Assembly: GCA_964020085.1 (NCBI GenBank)
Contig: OZ026603.1
Span: 5,376,993 to 5,440,992, forward strand
Reading direction: 5' to 3'
DNA length: 64,000 bases
From: Micromussa lordhowensis
Lineage: Eukaryota > Cnidaria > Anthozoa > Scleractinia > Lobophylliidae
Shown: positions 49,301-62,000 of the stretch, one piece after another
Numbering within the stretch: the first letter of the stretch is position 1
How the letters are laid out: every line of letters begins with the position of its first letter
The notes under the pieces: generated by a model
What the model was told of the DNA's origin: nothing
The model's database searches: none
The model's input: only the letters and a program-made list of their open reading frames with translations
Translations under genes and position numbers: made by a program

Positions 49301-52300
49301 GCACTTCAAGGAAATTTTAGTTAGATCATGATGGCATTGGCGCCAGGTTGTTTTTTCTGGCCTTCTTTTTGCAGTAGTTTCCCCTGGTCCCAACTTTGCA
49401 GAATTTCAGAAAACGCGCGCTGGGGGTCCCCTTGGCAGATTTGACATAGCTCGGCTTCACGGGCACTTTAAGAGGCGCGGTTTGCAGCAAAATGTTCTGC
49501 TAGGTTGGCACTTCAAGGAAATTTTACTTAAAACATGATGGCATTGGCGCCAGGGTGTGTTTTCTGGCCTTCTTTTTGCAGTAGTTTCCCCTGGTCCCAA
49601 CTTTGCAGAATTTCAGAAAACGCGCGCTGGGGGTCCCCTTGGCAAATTTGACATAGCTCGGCTTCACGGGCACTTTAAGAGGCGCGGTTTGCAGCAAAAT
49701 GTTTTGCTAGGTTGGTACTTCAAGGAAATCTTAGTTAGAACATGATGGCATTGGCGCCAGGGTGTTTTTTCTGGCCTTCTTTTTGCAGTAGTTTCCCCTG
49801 GTCCCAACTTTGCAGAATTTCGGAAAACGCGCGCTGGGGGTCCCCTTGGCAAATTTGACATAGCTCGGCTTCACGGGCACTTTAAGAGACGCGGTTTGCA
49901 GCAAAATGTTTTGCTAGGTTGGCACTTCAAGGAAATGTTAGTTAGAACATGATGACATTGGCGCCAGGGTGTTTTTTCTGGCCTTTTTTTTGCAGTAGTT
50001 TCCCCTGGTCCCAACTTTGCAGAATTTCAGAAAACGCGCGCTGGGGGTCCCCTTGGTAAATTTGACATAGCTCGGCTTCACGGGCACTTTAAGAGGCGCG
50101 GTTTGCAGCAAAATGTTCTGCTAGGTTGGCACTTTAAGGAAATCCTAGTTAAAACATGATGGCATTGGCGCCAGGGTGTTTTTTCTGGCCTTCTTTTTGC
50201 AGTAGTTTCCCCTGGTCCCAACTTTGCAGAATTTCAGAAAACGCGCGCTGGGGGTCCCCTTGGCAAATTTGACATAGCTCGGCTTCACGGGCACTTTAAG
50301 AGGCGAGGTTTGCAGCAAAATGTTCTGCTAGGTTGGCACTTGAAGGAAATCGTAGTTAGAACATGATGGCATTGGCGCCAGGGTGTTTTTTTCTGGCCTT
50401 CTTTTTGCAGTAGTTTCCCCTGGTCCCAACTTTGCAGAATTTCAGAAAACGCGCGCTGGGGGTCCCCTTGGCAAATTTGACATAGCTCGGCTTCACGGGC
50501 ACTTTAAGAGGCGCGGTTTGCAGCAAAATGTTTTGCTAGGTTGGCACTTTAAGGAAATTCTAGTTAGAACATGATGGCATTGGCGCCAGGGTGTTTTTTC
50601 TGGCCTTCTTTTTGCAGTAGTTTCCCCTGGTCCCAACTTTGCAGAATTTCAGAAAACGCGCGCTGGGGGTCCCCTTGGCAAATCTGACATATCTCGGCTT
50701 CACGGGCACATTAAGAGGCGCGGTTTGCAGCAAAATGTTCTGCTAGGTTGGCACTTCAAGGAAATTTTAGTTAGATCATGATGGCATTGGCGCCAGGTTG
50801 TTTTTTCTGGCCTTCTTTTTGCAGTAGTTTCCCCTGGTCCCAACTTTGCAGAATTTCAGAAAACGCGCGCTGAGGGTCCCCTTGGCAAATTTAACATAGC
50901 TCGGCTTCACGGGCACTTTAAGAGGCGCGGTTTGCAGCAAAATTTTCTGCTAGGTTGGCACTTCAAGGAAATTGTAGTTAGAACATGATGGCATTGGCGC
51001 CAGGGTGTTTTTTCTGGCCTTCTTTTTGCAGTAGTTTCCCCTGGTCCCAACTTTGCAGAATTTCAGAAAACGCGCGCTGGGGGTCCCCTTGGCAAATTTG
51101 ACATAGCTCGGCTTCACGGGCACTTTAAGAGGCGCGGTTTGCAGCAAAATGTTCTGCTAGGTTGGCACTTCAAGGAAATCGTAGTTAGAACATGATGGCA
51201 TTGGGGCCGGGGTGTTTTTTCTGGCCTTCTTTTTGCAGTAGTTTCCCCTGGTCCCAACTTTGCAGAATTTCAGAAAACGCGCGCTGGGGCTCCCGTTGGC
51301 AAATTTGACATAGCTCGGCTTCACGGGCACTTTAAGAGGCGCGGTTTGCAGCAAAATGTTTTGCTAGGTTGGCACTTCAAGGAAATCTTAGCTAGAACAT
51401 GATGGCATTGGCGCCAAGGTGTTTTTTCCGGCCTTCTTTTTGCAGTAGTTTCCCCTGGTCCCAACTTTGCAGAATTTCAGAAAACGCGCGCTGGGGGTCC
51501 CCTTGGCAAATTTGACATAGCTCGGTTTCACGGGCACTTTAAGAGGCGCGGTTTGCAGCAAAATGTTTTGCTAGGTTGGCACTTCAAGGAAATCCTAAAT
51601 AGAACATGATGGCATTGGCGCCAGGGTGTTTTTTCTGGCCTTCTTTTTGCAGTAGTTTCCCCTGGTCCCAACTTTGCAGAATTTCAGAAAACGCGCGCTG
51701 GGGGTCCCCTTGGCAAATTTGACATAGCTCGGCGTCACGGGCACTTTAAGAGGCGCGGTTTGCAGCAAAATGTTCTGCTAGGTTGGCCCTTTAAGGAAAT
51801 CCTAGTTAGAACATGATGGCATTGGCGCCAGGGTTTTTTTTCTGGCCTTCTTTTTGCAGTAGTTTCCCCTGGTCCCAACTTTGCAGAATTTCAGAAAACG
51901 CGCGCTGGGGGTCCCCTTGGCAAATTTGACATAGCTCGGCTTCACGGGCACTTTAAGAGGCGCGGTTTGCAGCAAAATGTTTTGCTAGGTTGGCACTTTA
52001 AGGAAATGCTAGTTAGAACATGATGGCATTGGCGCCAGGGTGTTTTTTTCTGGCCTTCTTTTTGCAGTAGTTTCCCCTGGTCCCAACTTTGCAGAATTTC
52101 AGAAAACGCGCGCTGGGGGTCCCCTTGGCAAATTTGACATAGCTCAGCTTCACGGGCACTTTAAGAGGCGCGGTTTGCAGCAAAATGTTCTGCTAGGTTG
52201 GCACTTCAAGGAACTGTTAGTTAGAACATGATGGCATTGGCGCCAGGGTGTTTTTTCTGGCCTTCTTTTTGCAGTAGTTTCCCCTGGTCCCAACTTTGCA

Positions 52301-53999
52301 GAATTTCAGAAAACGCGCGCTGGGGGTCCCCTTGGCAAATTTGACATAGCTCGGCTTCACGGGCACTTTAAGTGGCGCGGTTTGACGCAAAATGTTTTGC
52401 TAGGTTGGCACTTTAAGGAAATCCTAGTTACAACATGATGGCATTGGCGCCGGGGTGTTTTTTCTGGCCTTCTTTTTGCAGTAGTTTCCCCTGGTCCCAA
52501 CTTTGCAGAATTTCAGAAAACGCGCGCTGGGGGTCCCCTTGGCAAATTTGACATAGCTCGGCTTCACGGGCACTTTAAGAGGCGCGGTTTGCAGCAAAAT
52601 GTTTTGCTAGGTTGGCACTTTAAGGAAATCCTAGTTAGAACATGATGGCATTGGCGCCGGGGTGTTTTTTCTGGCCTTCTTTTTGCAGTAGTTTCCCCTG
52701 GTCCCAACTTTGCAGAATTTCAGAAAACGCGCGCTGGGGGTCCCCTTGGCAAATTTGACATAGCTCGGCTTCACGGGCACTTTAAGAGGCGCAGTTTGCA
52801 GCAAAATGTTCTGCTAGGTTGGCACTTCAAGGAAATGTTAGTTAGAACATGATGGCATTGGCGCCAGGGTGTTTTTTGTGGCCTTCTTTTTGCAGTAGTT
52901 TCCCCTGGTCCCAACTTTGCAGAATTTCAGAAAACGCGCGCTGGGGGTCCCCTTGGCAAATTTGACATAGCTCGGCTTCACGGGCACTTTAAGAGGCGCA
53001 GTTTGCAGCAAAATGTTCTGCTAGGTTGGCACTTTAAGGAAATTTTAGTTAGAACATGATGGCATTGGCGCCAGGGTGTTCTTTCTGGCCTTCTTTTTGC
53101 AGTAGTTTCCCCTGGTCCCAACTTTGCAGAATTTCAGAAAACGCGCGCTGGGGGTCCCCTTGGCAAATTTGACATAGCTCGGCTTCACGGGCACTTTAAG
53201 AGGCGCGGTTTGCAGCAAAATGTTCTGCTAGGTTGGCACTTCAAGGAAATTTTAGTTAAATCATGATGGCATAGGCGCCAGGGTGTTTTTTCTGGCCTTC
53301 TTTTTGCAGTAGTTTCCCCTGGTCCCAACTTTGCAGAATTTCAGAAAACGCGCGCTGGGGGTCCCCTTGGCAAATTTCACATAGCTCGGCTTCACGGGCA
53401 GTTTAAGAGGCGTGGTTTGCAGCAAAATGTTCTGCTAGGTTGGCACTTTAAGGAAATTCTAGTTAGAACATGATGGCATTGGCGCCAGGGTGTTTTTTCT
53501 GGCCTTGTTTTTGCAGTAGTTTCCCCTGGTCCCAACTTTGCAGAATTTCAGAAAACGCGCGCTGGGGGTCCCCTTGGCAAATTTCACATAGCTCGGCTTC
53601 ACGGGCACTTTAAGAGGCGCGGTTTGCAGCAAAATGTTTTGCTAGGTTGGCACTTTAAGGAAATCTTAGTTAGAACATGATGGCATTGGCGCCAGGGTGT
53701 TTTTTCTGGCCTTCTTTTTGCAGTAGTTTCCCCTGGTCCCAACTTTGCAGAATTTCAGAAAACGCGCGCTGGGGGTCCCCTTGGCAAATTTGACATAGCT
53801 CGGCTTCACGGGCACTTTAAGAGGCGCGGTTTGCAGCAACATGTTGTGCTAGGTTGGCTTTTTAAGGAAATGTTAGTTAGAACATGATGGCATTGGCGCC
53901 AGGGTGTTTTTTCTGGCCTTCTTTTTGCAGTAGTTTCCCCTGGTCCCAACTTTGCAGAATTTCAGAAAACGCGCGCTGGGGCTCCCCTTGGCAAATTTG

Positions 54000-56900
54000 A
54001 CATAGCTCGGCTTCACGGGCACTTTAAGAGGCGCGGTTTGCAGCAAAATGTTTTGCTAGGTTGGCACTTCAAGGAAATCCTAGTTAGAACATGATGGCAT
54101 TGGCGCCAGGGTGTTTTTTCTGGCCTTCTTTTTGCAGTAGTTTCCCCTGGTCCCAACTTTGCAGAATTTCAGAAAACGCGCGCTGGGGGTCCCCTTGGCA
54201 AATTTGACATAGCTCAGCTTCACGGGCACTTTAAGAGGCGCGGTTTGCAGCAAAATGTTCTGCAAGGTTGGCACTACAAGGAAATTTTAGTTAGAACATG
54301 ATGGCATTGGCGCCAGGGTGTTTTTTCTGGCCTTCTTTTTGCAGTAGTTTCCCCTGGTCCCAACTTTGCAGAATTTCAGAAAACGCGCGCTGGGGTCCCC
54401 TTGGCAAATTTGACGTAGCTCGGCTTCACGGGCACTTTAAGAGGCGCGGTTTGCAGCAAAATGTTCTGCTAGGTTGGCACTTCAAGAAAATCTTAGTTAG
54501 AACATGATGGCATTGGCGCCAGGGTGTTTTTTCTGGCCTTCTTTTTGCAGTAGTTTCCCCTGGTCCCAACTTTGCAGAATTTCAGAAAACGCGCGCTGGG
54601 GGTTCCCTTGGCAAATTTGACTATGCTCGGCTTCACGGGCACTTTAAGAGGCGCGGTTTGCAGCAAAATGTTCTGCTAGGTTGGCACTTTAAGGAAATTC
54701 TAGTTAGAACATGATGGCATTGGCGCCAGGGTGTTTTCTCTGGCCTTCTTTTTGCAGTAGTTTCCCCTGGTCCCAACTTTGCAGAATTTCAGAAAACGCG
54801 CGCTGGGGGTCCCATTGGCAAATTTGACATAGCTCGGCTTCACGGGCACTTTAAGAGGCGCGGTTTGCAGCAAAATGTTCTGCTAGGTTGGCACTTCAAG
54901 GAAATCGTAGTTAGAACATGATGGCATTGGCGCCAGGGTGTTTTATCTGGCCTTCTTTTTGCAGTAGTTTCCCCTGGTCCCAACTTTGCAGAATTTCAGA
55001 AAACGCGCGCTTGGGATCCACTTGGCAAATTTCACATAGCTCGGCTTCACGAGCACTTTAAGAGGCGCGGTTTGCAGCAAAATGTTCTGCTAGGTTGGCA
55101 CTTTAAGGAAATTCTAGTTAGAACATGATGGCATTGGCGCCAGGGTGTTTTTTCTGGCCTTCTTTTTGCAGTAGTTTCCCCTGGTCCCAACTTTGCAGAA
55201 TTTCAGAAAACGCGCGCTGGGGTCCCCTTGGCAAATTTGACATAGCTCGGCTTCACGGGCACTTTAAGAGGCGCGGTTTGCAGCAAAATGTTTTGCTAGG
55301 TTGGCACTTGAAGTAAATTCTAGTTACAACATGATGGCATTGGCGCCAGGGTGTTTTCTCTGGCCTTCTTTTTGCAGTAGTTTCCCCTGGTCCCAACTTT
55401 GCAGAATTTCAGAAAACGCGCGCTGGGGGTCCCCTTGGCAAATTTAACATAGCTTGGCTTCACGGGCACTTTAAGAGGCGCGGTTTGCAGCAAAATGTTT
55501 TGCTAGGTTGGCACTTTAAGGAAATCTTAGTTAGAACATGATGGCATTGGCGCCAGGGTGTTTTTTCTGGCCTTCTTTTTGCAGTAGTTTCCCCTGGTCC
55601 CAACTTTGCAGAATTTCAGAAAACGCGCGCTGGGGGTCCCCTTGGCAAATTTGACATAGCTCGGCTTCACGGGCACTTTAAGAGGCGCGGTTTGCAGCAA
55701 AATGTTGTGCTAGGTTGGCTTTTTAAGGAAATGTTAGTTAAAACATGATGGCATTGGCGCCAGGGTGTTTTTTCTGGCCTTCTTTTTGCAGTAGTTTCCC
55801 CTGGTCCCAACTTTGCAGAATTTCAGAAAACGCGCGCTGGGGCTCCCCTTGGCAAATTTGACATAGCTCGGCTTCACGGGCACTTTAAGAGGCGCGGTTT
55901 GCAGCAAAATGTTTTGCTAGGTTGGCACTTCAAGGAAATTTTAGTTAAAACATGATGGCATTGGCGCCAGGGTGTTTTTTCTGGCCTTCTTTTTGCAGTA
56001 GTTTCCCCTGGTCCCAACTTTGCAGAATTTCAGAAAACGCGCGCTGGGGGTCCCCTTGGCAAATTTGACATAGCTCAGCTTCACGGGCACTTTAAGAGGC
56101 GCGGTTTGCAGCAAAATGTTCTGCTAGGTTGGCACTTCAAGGAAATCGTAGTTAGAACATGATGGCATTGGCGCCAGGGTGTTTTATCTGGCCTTCTTTT
56201 TGCAGTAGTTTCCCCTGGTCCCAACTTTGCAGAATTTCAGAAAACGCGCGCTTGGGATCCACTTGGCAAATTTCACATAGCTCGGCTTCACGAGCACTTT
56301 AAGAGGCGCGGTTTGCAGCAAAATGTTCTGCTAGGTTGGCACTTTAAGGAAATTCTAGTTAGAACATGATGGCATTGGCGCCAGGGTGTTTTTTCTGGCC
56401 TTCTTTTTGCAGTAGTTTCCCCTGGTCCCAACTTTGCAGAATTTCAGAAAACGCGCGCTGGGGTCCCCTTGGCAAATTTGACATAGCTCGGCTTCACGGG
56501 CACTTTAAGAGGCGCGGTTTGCAGCAAAATGTTTTGCTAGGTTGGCACTTGAAGTAAATTCTAGTTACAACATGATGGCATTGGCGCCAGGGTGTTTTCT
56601 CTGGCCTTCTTTTTGCAGTAGTTTCCCCTGGTCCCAACTTTGCAGAATTTCAGAAAACGCGCGCTGGGGGTCCCCTTGGCAAATTTAACATAGCTTGGCT
56701 TCACGGGCACTTTAAGAGGCGCGGTTTGCAGCAAAATGTTTTGCTAGGTTGGCACTTTAAGGAAATCTTAGTTAGAACATGATGGCATTGGCGCCAGGGT
56801 GTTTTTTCTGGCCTTCTTTTTGCAGTAGTTTCCCCTGGTCCCAACTTTGCAGAATTTCAGAAAACGCGCGCTGGGGGTCCCCTTGGCAAATTTGACATAG

Positions 56901-59900
56901 CTCGGCTTCACGGGCACTTTAAGAGGCGCGGTTTGCAGCAAAATGTTGTGCTAGGTCGGCTTTTTAAGGAAATGTTAGTTAAAACATGATGGCATTGGCG
57001 CCAGGGTGTTTTTTCTGGCCTTCTTTTTGCAGTAGTTTCCCCTGGTCCCAACTTTGCAGAATTTCAGAAAACGCGCGCTGGGGCTCCCCTTGGCAAATTT
57101 GACATAGCTCGGCTTCACGGGCACTTTAAGAGGCGCGGTTTGCAGCAAAATGTTTTGCTAGGTTGGCACTTCAAGGAAATTTTAGTTAGAACATGATGGC
57201 ATTGGCGCCAGGGTGTTTTTTCTGGCCTTCTTTTTGCAGTAGTTTCCCCTGGTCCCAACTTTGCAGAATTTCAGAAAACGCGCGCTGGGGGTCCCCTTGG
57301 CAAATTTGACATAGCTCAGCTTCACGGGCACTTTAAGAGGCGCGGTTTGCAGCAAAATGTTCTGCAAGGATGGCACTACAAGGAAATTTTAGTTAGAACA
57401 TGATGGCATTGGCGCCAGGGTGTTTTTTCTGGCCTTCTTTTTGCAGTAGTTTCCCCTGGTCCCAACTTTGCAGAATTTCAGAAAACGCGCGCTGGGGGTC
57501 CCCTTGGCAAATTTGACGTAGCTCGGCTTCACGGGCACTTTAAGAGGCGCGGTTTCCAGCAAAATGTTCTGCTAGATTGGCACTTCAAGAAAATCCTAGT
57601 TAGAACATGATGGCATTGGCGCCAGGGTGTTTTTTCTGGCCTTCTTTTTGCAGTAGTTTCCCCTGGTCCCAACTTTGCAGAATTTCAGAAAACGCGCGCT
57701 GGGGGTTCCCTTGGCAAATTTGACTATGCTCGGCTTCACGGGCACTTTAAGAGGCGCGGTTTGCAGCAAAATGTTCTGCTAGGTTGGCACTTCAAGGAAA
57801 TTCTAGTTAGAACATGATGGCATTGGCGCCAGGGTGTTTTCTCTGGCCTTCTTTTTGCAGTAGTTTCCCCTGGTCCCAACTTTGCAGAATTTCAGAAAAC
57901 GCGCGCTGGGGGTCCCCTTGGCAAATTTGACATAGCTCGGCTTCACGGGCACTTTAAGAGGCGCGGTTTGCAGCAAAATGTTCTGCTAGGTTGGCACTTC
58001 AAGGAAATCCTAGTTACAACATGATGGCATTGGCGCCAGGGTGTTTTTTCTGGCCTTCTTTTTGCAGTAGTTTCCCCTGGTCCCAACTTTGCAGAATTTC
58101 AGAAAACGCGCGCTGGGGATCCACTTGGCAAATTTCACATAGCTCGGCTTCACGAGCACTTTAAGAGGCGCGGTTTGCAGCAAAATGTTCTGCTAGGTTG
58201 GCACTTCAAGGAAATTCTAGTTAGAACATGATGGCATTGGCGCCAGGGTGTTTTTTCTGGCCTTCTTTTTGCAGTAGTTTCCCCTGGTCCCAACTTTGCA
58301 GAATTTCAGAAAACGCGCGCTGGGGGTCCCCTTGGCAAATTTGACATAGCTCGGCTTCACGGGCACTTTAAGAGGCGCGGTTTGCAGCAAAATGTTTTGC
58401 TAGGTTGGCACTTGAAGGAAATTCTAGTTACAACATGATGGCATTGGCGCCAGCGTGTTTTCTCTGGCCTTCTTTTTGCAGTAGTTTCCCCTGGTCCCAA
58501 CTTTGCAGAATTTCAGAAAACGCGCGCTGGGGGTCCCCTTGGCAAATTTGACATAGCTCGGCTTCACGGGCACTTTAAGAGGCGCGGTTTGCAGCAAAAT
58601 GTTTTGCTAGGTTGGCACTTCAAGGAAATGCTAGTTAGAACATGATGGCATTGGCGCCAGGGTGTTTTTTCTGGCCTTCTTTTTGCAGTAGTTTCCCCTG
58701 GTCCCAACTTTGCAGAATTTCAGAAAACGCGCGCTGGGGGTCCCCTTGGCAAATTTGACATAGCTCAGCTTCACGGGCACTTTAAGAGGCGCGGTTTGCA
58801 GCAAAATGTTCTGCTAGGTTGGTACTTCAAGGAAATTTTAGTTAGAACATGATGGCATTGCGCCAGGGTGTTTTTTCTGGCCTTCTTTTTGCAGTAGTTT
58901 CCCTGGTCCCAACTTTGCAGAATTTCAGAAAACGCGCGCTGGGGGTCCCCTTGGCAAATTTGACATAGCTCGGCTTCACGGGCACTTTAAGAGGCACGGT
59001 TTGCAGCAAAATGTTCTGCTAGGTTGGCACTTCAAGGAAATCCTAGTTAGAACATGATGGCATTGGCGCCAGGGTGTTTTTTCTGGCCTTCGTTTTGCAG
59101 AAGTTTCCCCTGGTCCCAACTTTGCAGAATTTCAGAAAACGCGCGCTGGGGGTCCCCTTGGCAAATTTGGCATAGCTCGGCTTCACGGGCACTTTAAGAG
59201 GCGCGGTTTGCAGCAAAATGTTCTGCTAGGTTGGCACTTCAAGGAAATCCTAGTTAGAACATGATGCCATTGGCGCCAGGGTGTTTTTTCTGGCCTTTTT
59301 TTTGCAGTAGTTTCCCCTGGTCCCAACTTTGCAGAATTTCAGAAAACGCGCGCTGGGGGTCCTCTTGGCAAATTTGACATAGCTCGGCTTCACGGGCACT
59401 TTAAGAGGCGCGGTTTGCAGCAAAATGTTTTGCTAGGTTGGCACTTCAAGGAATTTTTAGTTAGAACATGATGGCATTGGCGCCAGGGTGTTTTTTCTGG
59501 CCTTCTTTTTGCAGTAGTTTCCCCTGGTCCCAACTTTGCAGAATTTCAGAAAACGCGCGCTGGGGGTCCCCTTGGCAAATTTGACATAGCTCGGCTTCAC
59601 GGGCACTTTAAGAGGCGCGGTTTGCAGCAAAATGTTCTGCTAGGTTGGCACTTCAAGGAAATTTTCGTTAGAACATGATGGCATTGGCGCCAGGGTGTTT
59701 TTTCTGGCCTTCTTTTTGCAGTAGTTTCCCCTGGTCCCAACTTTGCAGAATTTCAGAAAACGCGCGCTGGGGGTCCCCTTGGCAAATTTGACATAGCTCG
59801 GCTTCACGGGCACTTTAAGAGGCGCGGTTTGCAGCAAAATGTTCTGCTAGGTTGGCACTTCAAGGAAATTTTCGTTAGAACATGATGGCATTGGCGCCAG

Positions 59901-62000
59901 GGTGTTTTTTCTGGCCTTCTTTTAGCAGTAGTTTCCCTTGGTCCCAACTTTGCAGAATTTCAGAAAACGCGCGCTGGGGGTCCCCTTGGCAAATTTGACA
60001 TAGCTCGGCTTCACGGGCACTTTAAGAGGCGCGGTTTGCAGCAAAATGTTTTGCTAGGCTGGCACTTCAAGGAAATTCTAGTTAAAACATGATGGCATTG
60101 GCGCCAGGGTGTTTTTTCTGGCCTTCTTTTTGCAGTAGTTTTCCCTGGTCCCAACTTTGCAGAATTTCAGAAAACGCGAACTGGGGGTCCCCTTGGCAAA
60201 TTTGACATAGCTCGGCTTCACGGGCACTTTAAGAGACGCGGTTTGCAGCAAAATGTTTTGCTAGGTTAGCACTTCAAGGAAATGTTAGTTAGAACATGAT
60301 GGCATTGGCGCCAGGGTGTTTTTTCTGGCCTTCTTTTTGCAGTAGTTTCCCCTGGTCCCAACTTTGCAAAATTTCAGAAAACGCGCGCTGGGGGTCCCCT
60401 TGGCAAATTTGACATAGCTCAGCTTCACGGGCACTTTAAGAGGCGCGGTTTGCAGCAAAATGTTCTGCAAGGTTGGCACTACAAGGAAATTTTAGTTAGA
60501 ACATGATGGCATTGGCGCCAGGGTGTTTTTTCTGGCCTTCTTTTTGCAGTAGTTTCCCCTGGTCCCAACTTTGCAGAATTTCAGAAAACGCGCGCTGGGG
60601 GTCCCCTTGGCAAATTTGACGTAGCTCGGCTTCACGGGCACTTTAAGAGGCGCGGTTTGCAGCAAAATGTTCTGCTAGATTGGCACTTCAAGAAAATCCT
60701 AGTTAGAACATGATGGCATTGGCGCCAGGGTGTTTTTTCTGGCCTTCTTTTTGCAGTAGTTTCCCCTGGTCCCAACTTTGCAGAATTTCAGAAAACGCGC
60801 GCTGGGGGTTCCCTTGGCAAATTTGACTATGCTCGGCTTCACGGGCACTTTAAGAGGCGCGGTTTGCAGCAAAATGTTCTGCTAGGTTGGCACTTCAAGG
60901 AAATTCTAGTTAGAACATGATGGCATTGGCGCCAGGGTGTTTTTTCTGGCCTTCTTTTTGCAGTAGTTTCCCCTGGTCCCAACTTTGCAGAATTTCAGAA
61001 AACGCGCGCTGGGGGTCCCCTTGGCAAATTTGACATAGCTCGGCTTCACGGGCACTTTAAGAGGCGCGGTTTGCAGCAAAATGTTCTGCTAGGTTGGCAC
61101 TTCAAGGAAATCCTAGTTACAACATGATGGCATTGGCGCCAGGGTGTTTTTTCTGGCCTTCTTTTTGCAGTAGTTTCCCCTGGTCCCAACTTTGCAGAAT
61201 TTCAGAAAACGCGCGCTGGGGATCCACTTGGCAAATTTCACATAGCTCGGCTTCACGAGCACTTTAAGAGGCGCGGTTTGCAGCAAAATGTTCTGCTAGG
61301 TTGGCACTTCAAGGAAATTCTAGTTAGAACATGATGGCATTGGCGCCAGGGTGTTTTTTCTGGCCTTCTTTTTGCAGTAGTTTCCCCTGGTCCCAACTTT
61401 GCAGAATTTCAGAAAACGCGCGCTGGGGGTCCCCTTGGCAAATTTGACATAGCTCGGCTTCACGGGCACTTTAAGAGGCGCGGTTTGCAGCAAAATGTTT
61501 TGCTAGGTTGGCCCTTGAAGGAAATTCTAGTTACAACATGATGGCATTGGCGCCAGCGTGTTTTCTCTGGCCTTCTTTTTGCAGTAGTTTCCCCTGGTCC
61601 CAACTTTGCAGAATTTCAGAAAACGCGCGCTGGGGGTCCCCTTGGCAAATTTGACATAGCTCGGCTTCACGGGCACTTTAAGAGGCGCGGTTTGCAGCAA
61701 AATGTTTTGCTAGGTTGGCACTTCAAGGAAATGCTAGTTAGAACATGATGGCATTGGCGCCAGGGTGTTTTTTCTGGCCTTCTTTTTGCAGTAGTTTCCC
61801 CTGGTCCCAACTTTGCAGAATTTCAGAAAACGCGCGCTGGGGGTCCCCTTGGCAAATTTGACATAGCTCAGCTTCACGGGCACTTTAAGAGGCGCGGTTT
61901 GCAGCAAAATGTTCTGCTAGGTTGGCACTTCAAGGAAATTCTAGTTAGAACATGATGGCATTGCGCCAGGGTGTTTTTCTGGCCTTCTTTTTGCAGTAGT
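54000..62000. repeat. 15-monomer higher-order repeat with a nested 6-monomer duplication
   Basis: tttgactatgctcgg occurs near 54616, 57719 and 60823, about 3103 bp apart. gggatccacttggc occurs near 55013, 56257, 58107 and 61209; the first pair is a six-monomer (~1.24 kb) internal duplication. Single-base deletions travel together: gcattgcgccagg and gtttccctggtcc both occur near 58860-58905 and again near 61970-62010, showing that whole blocks were copied. Confidence 0.85.
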
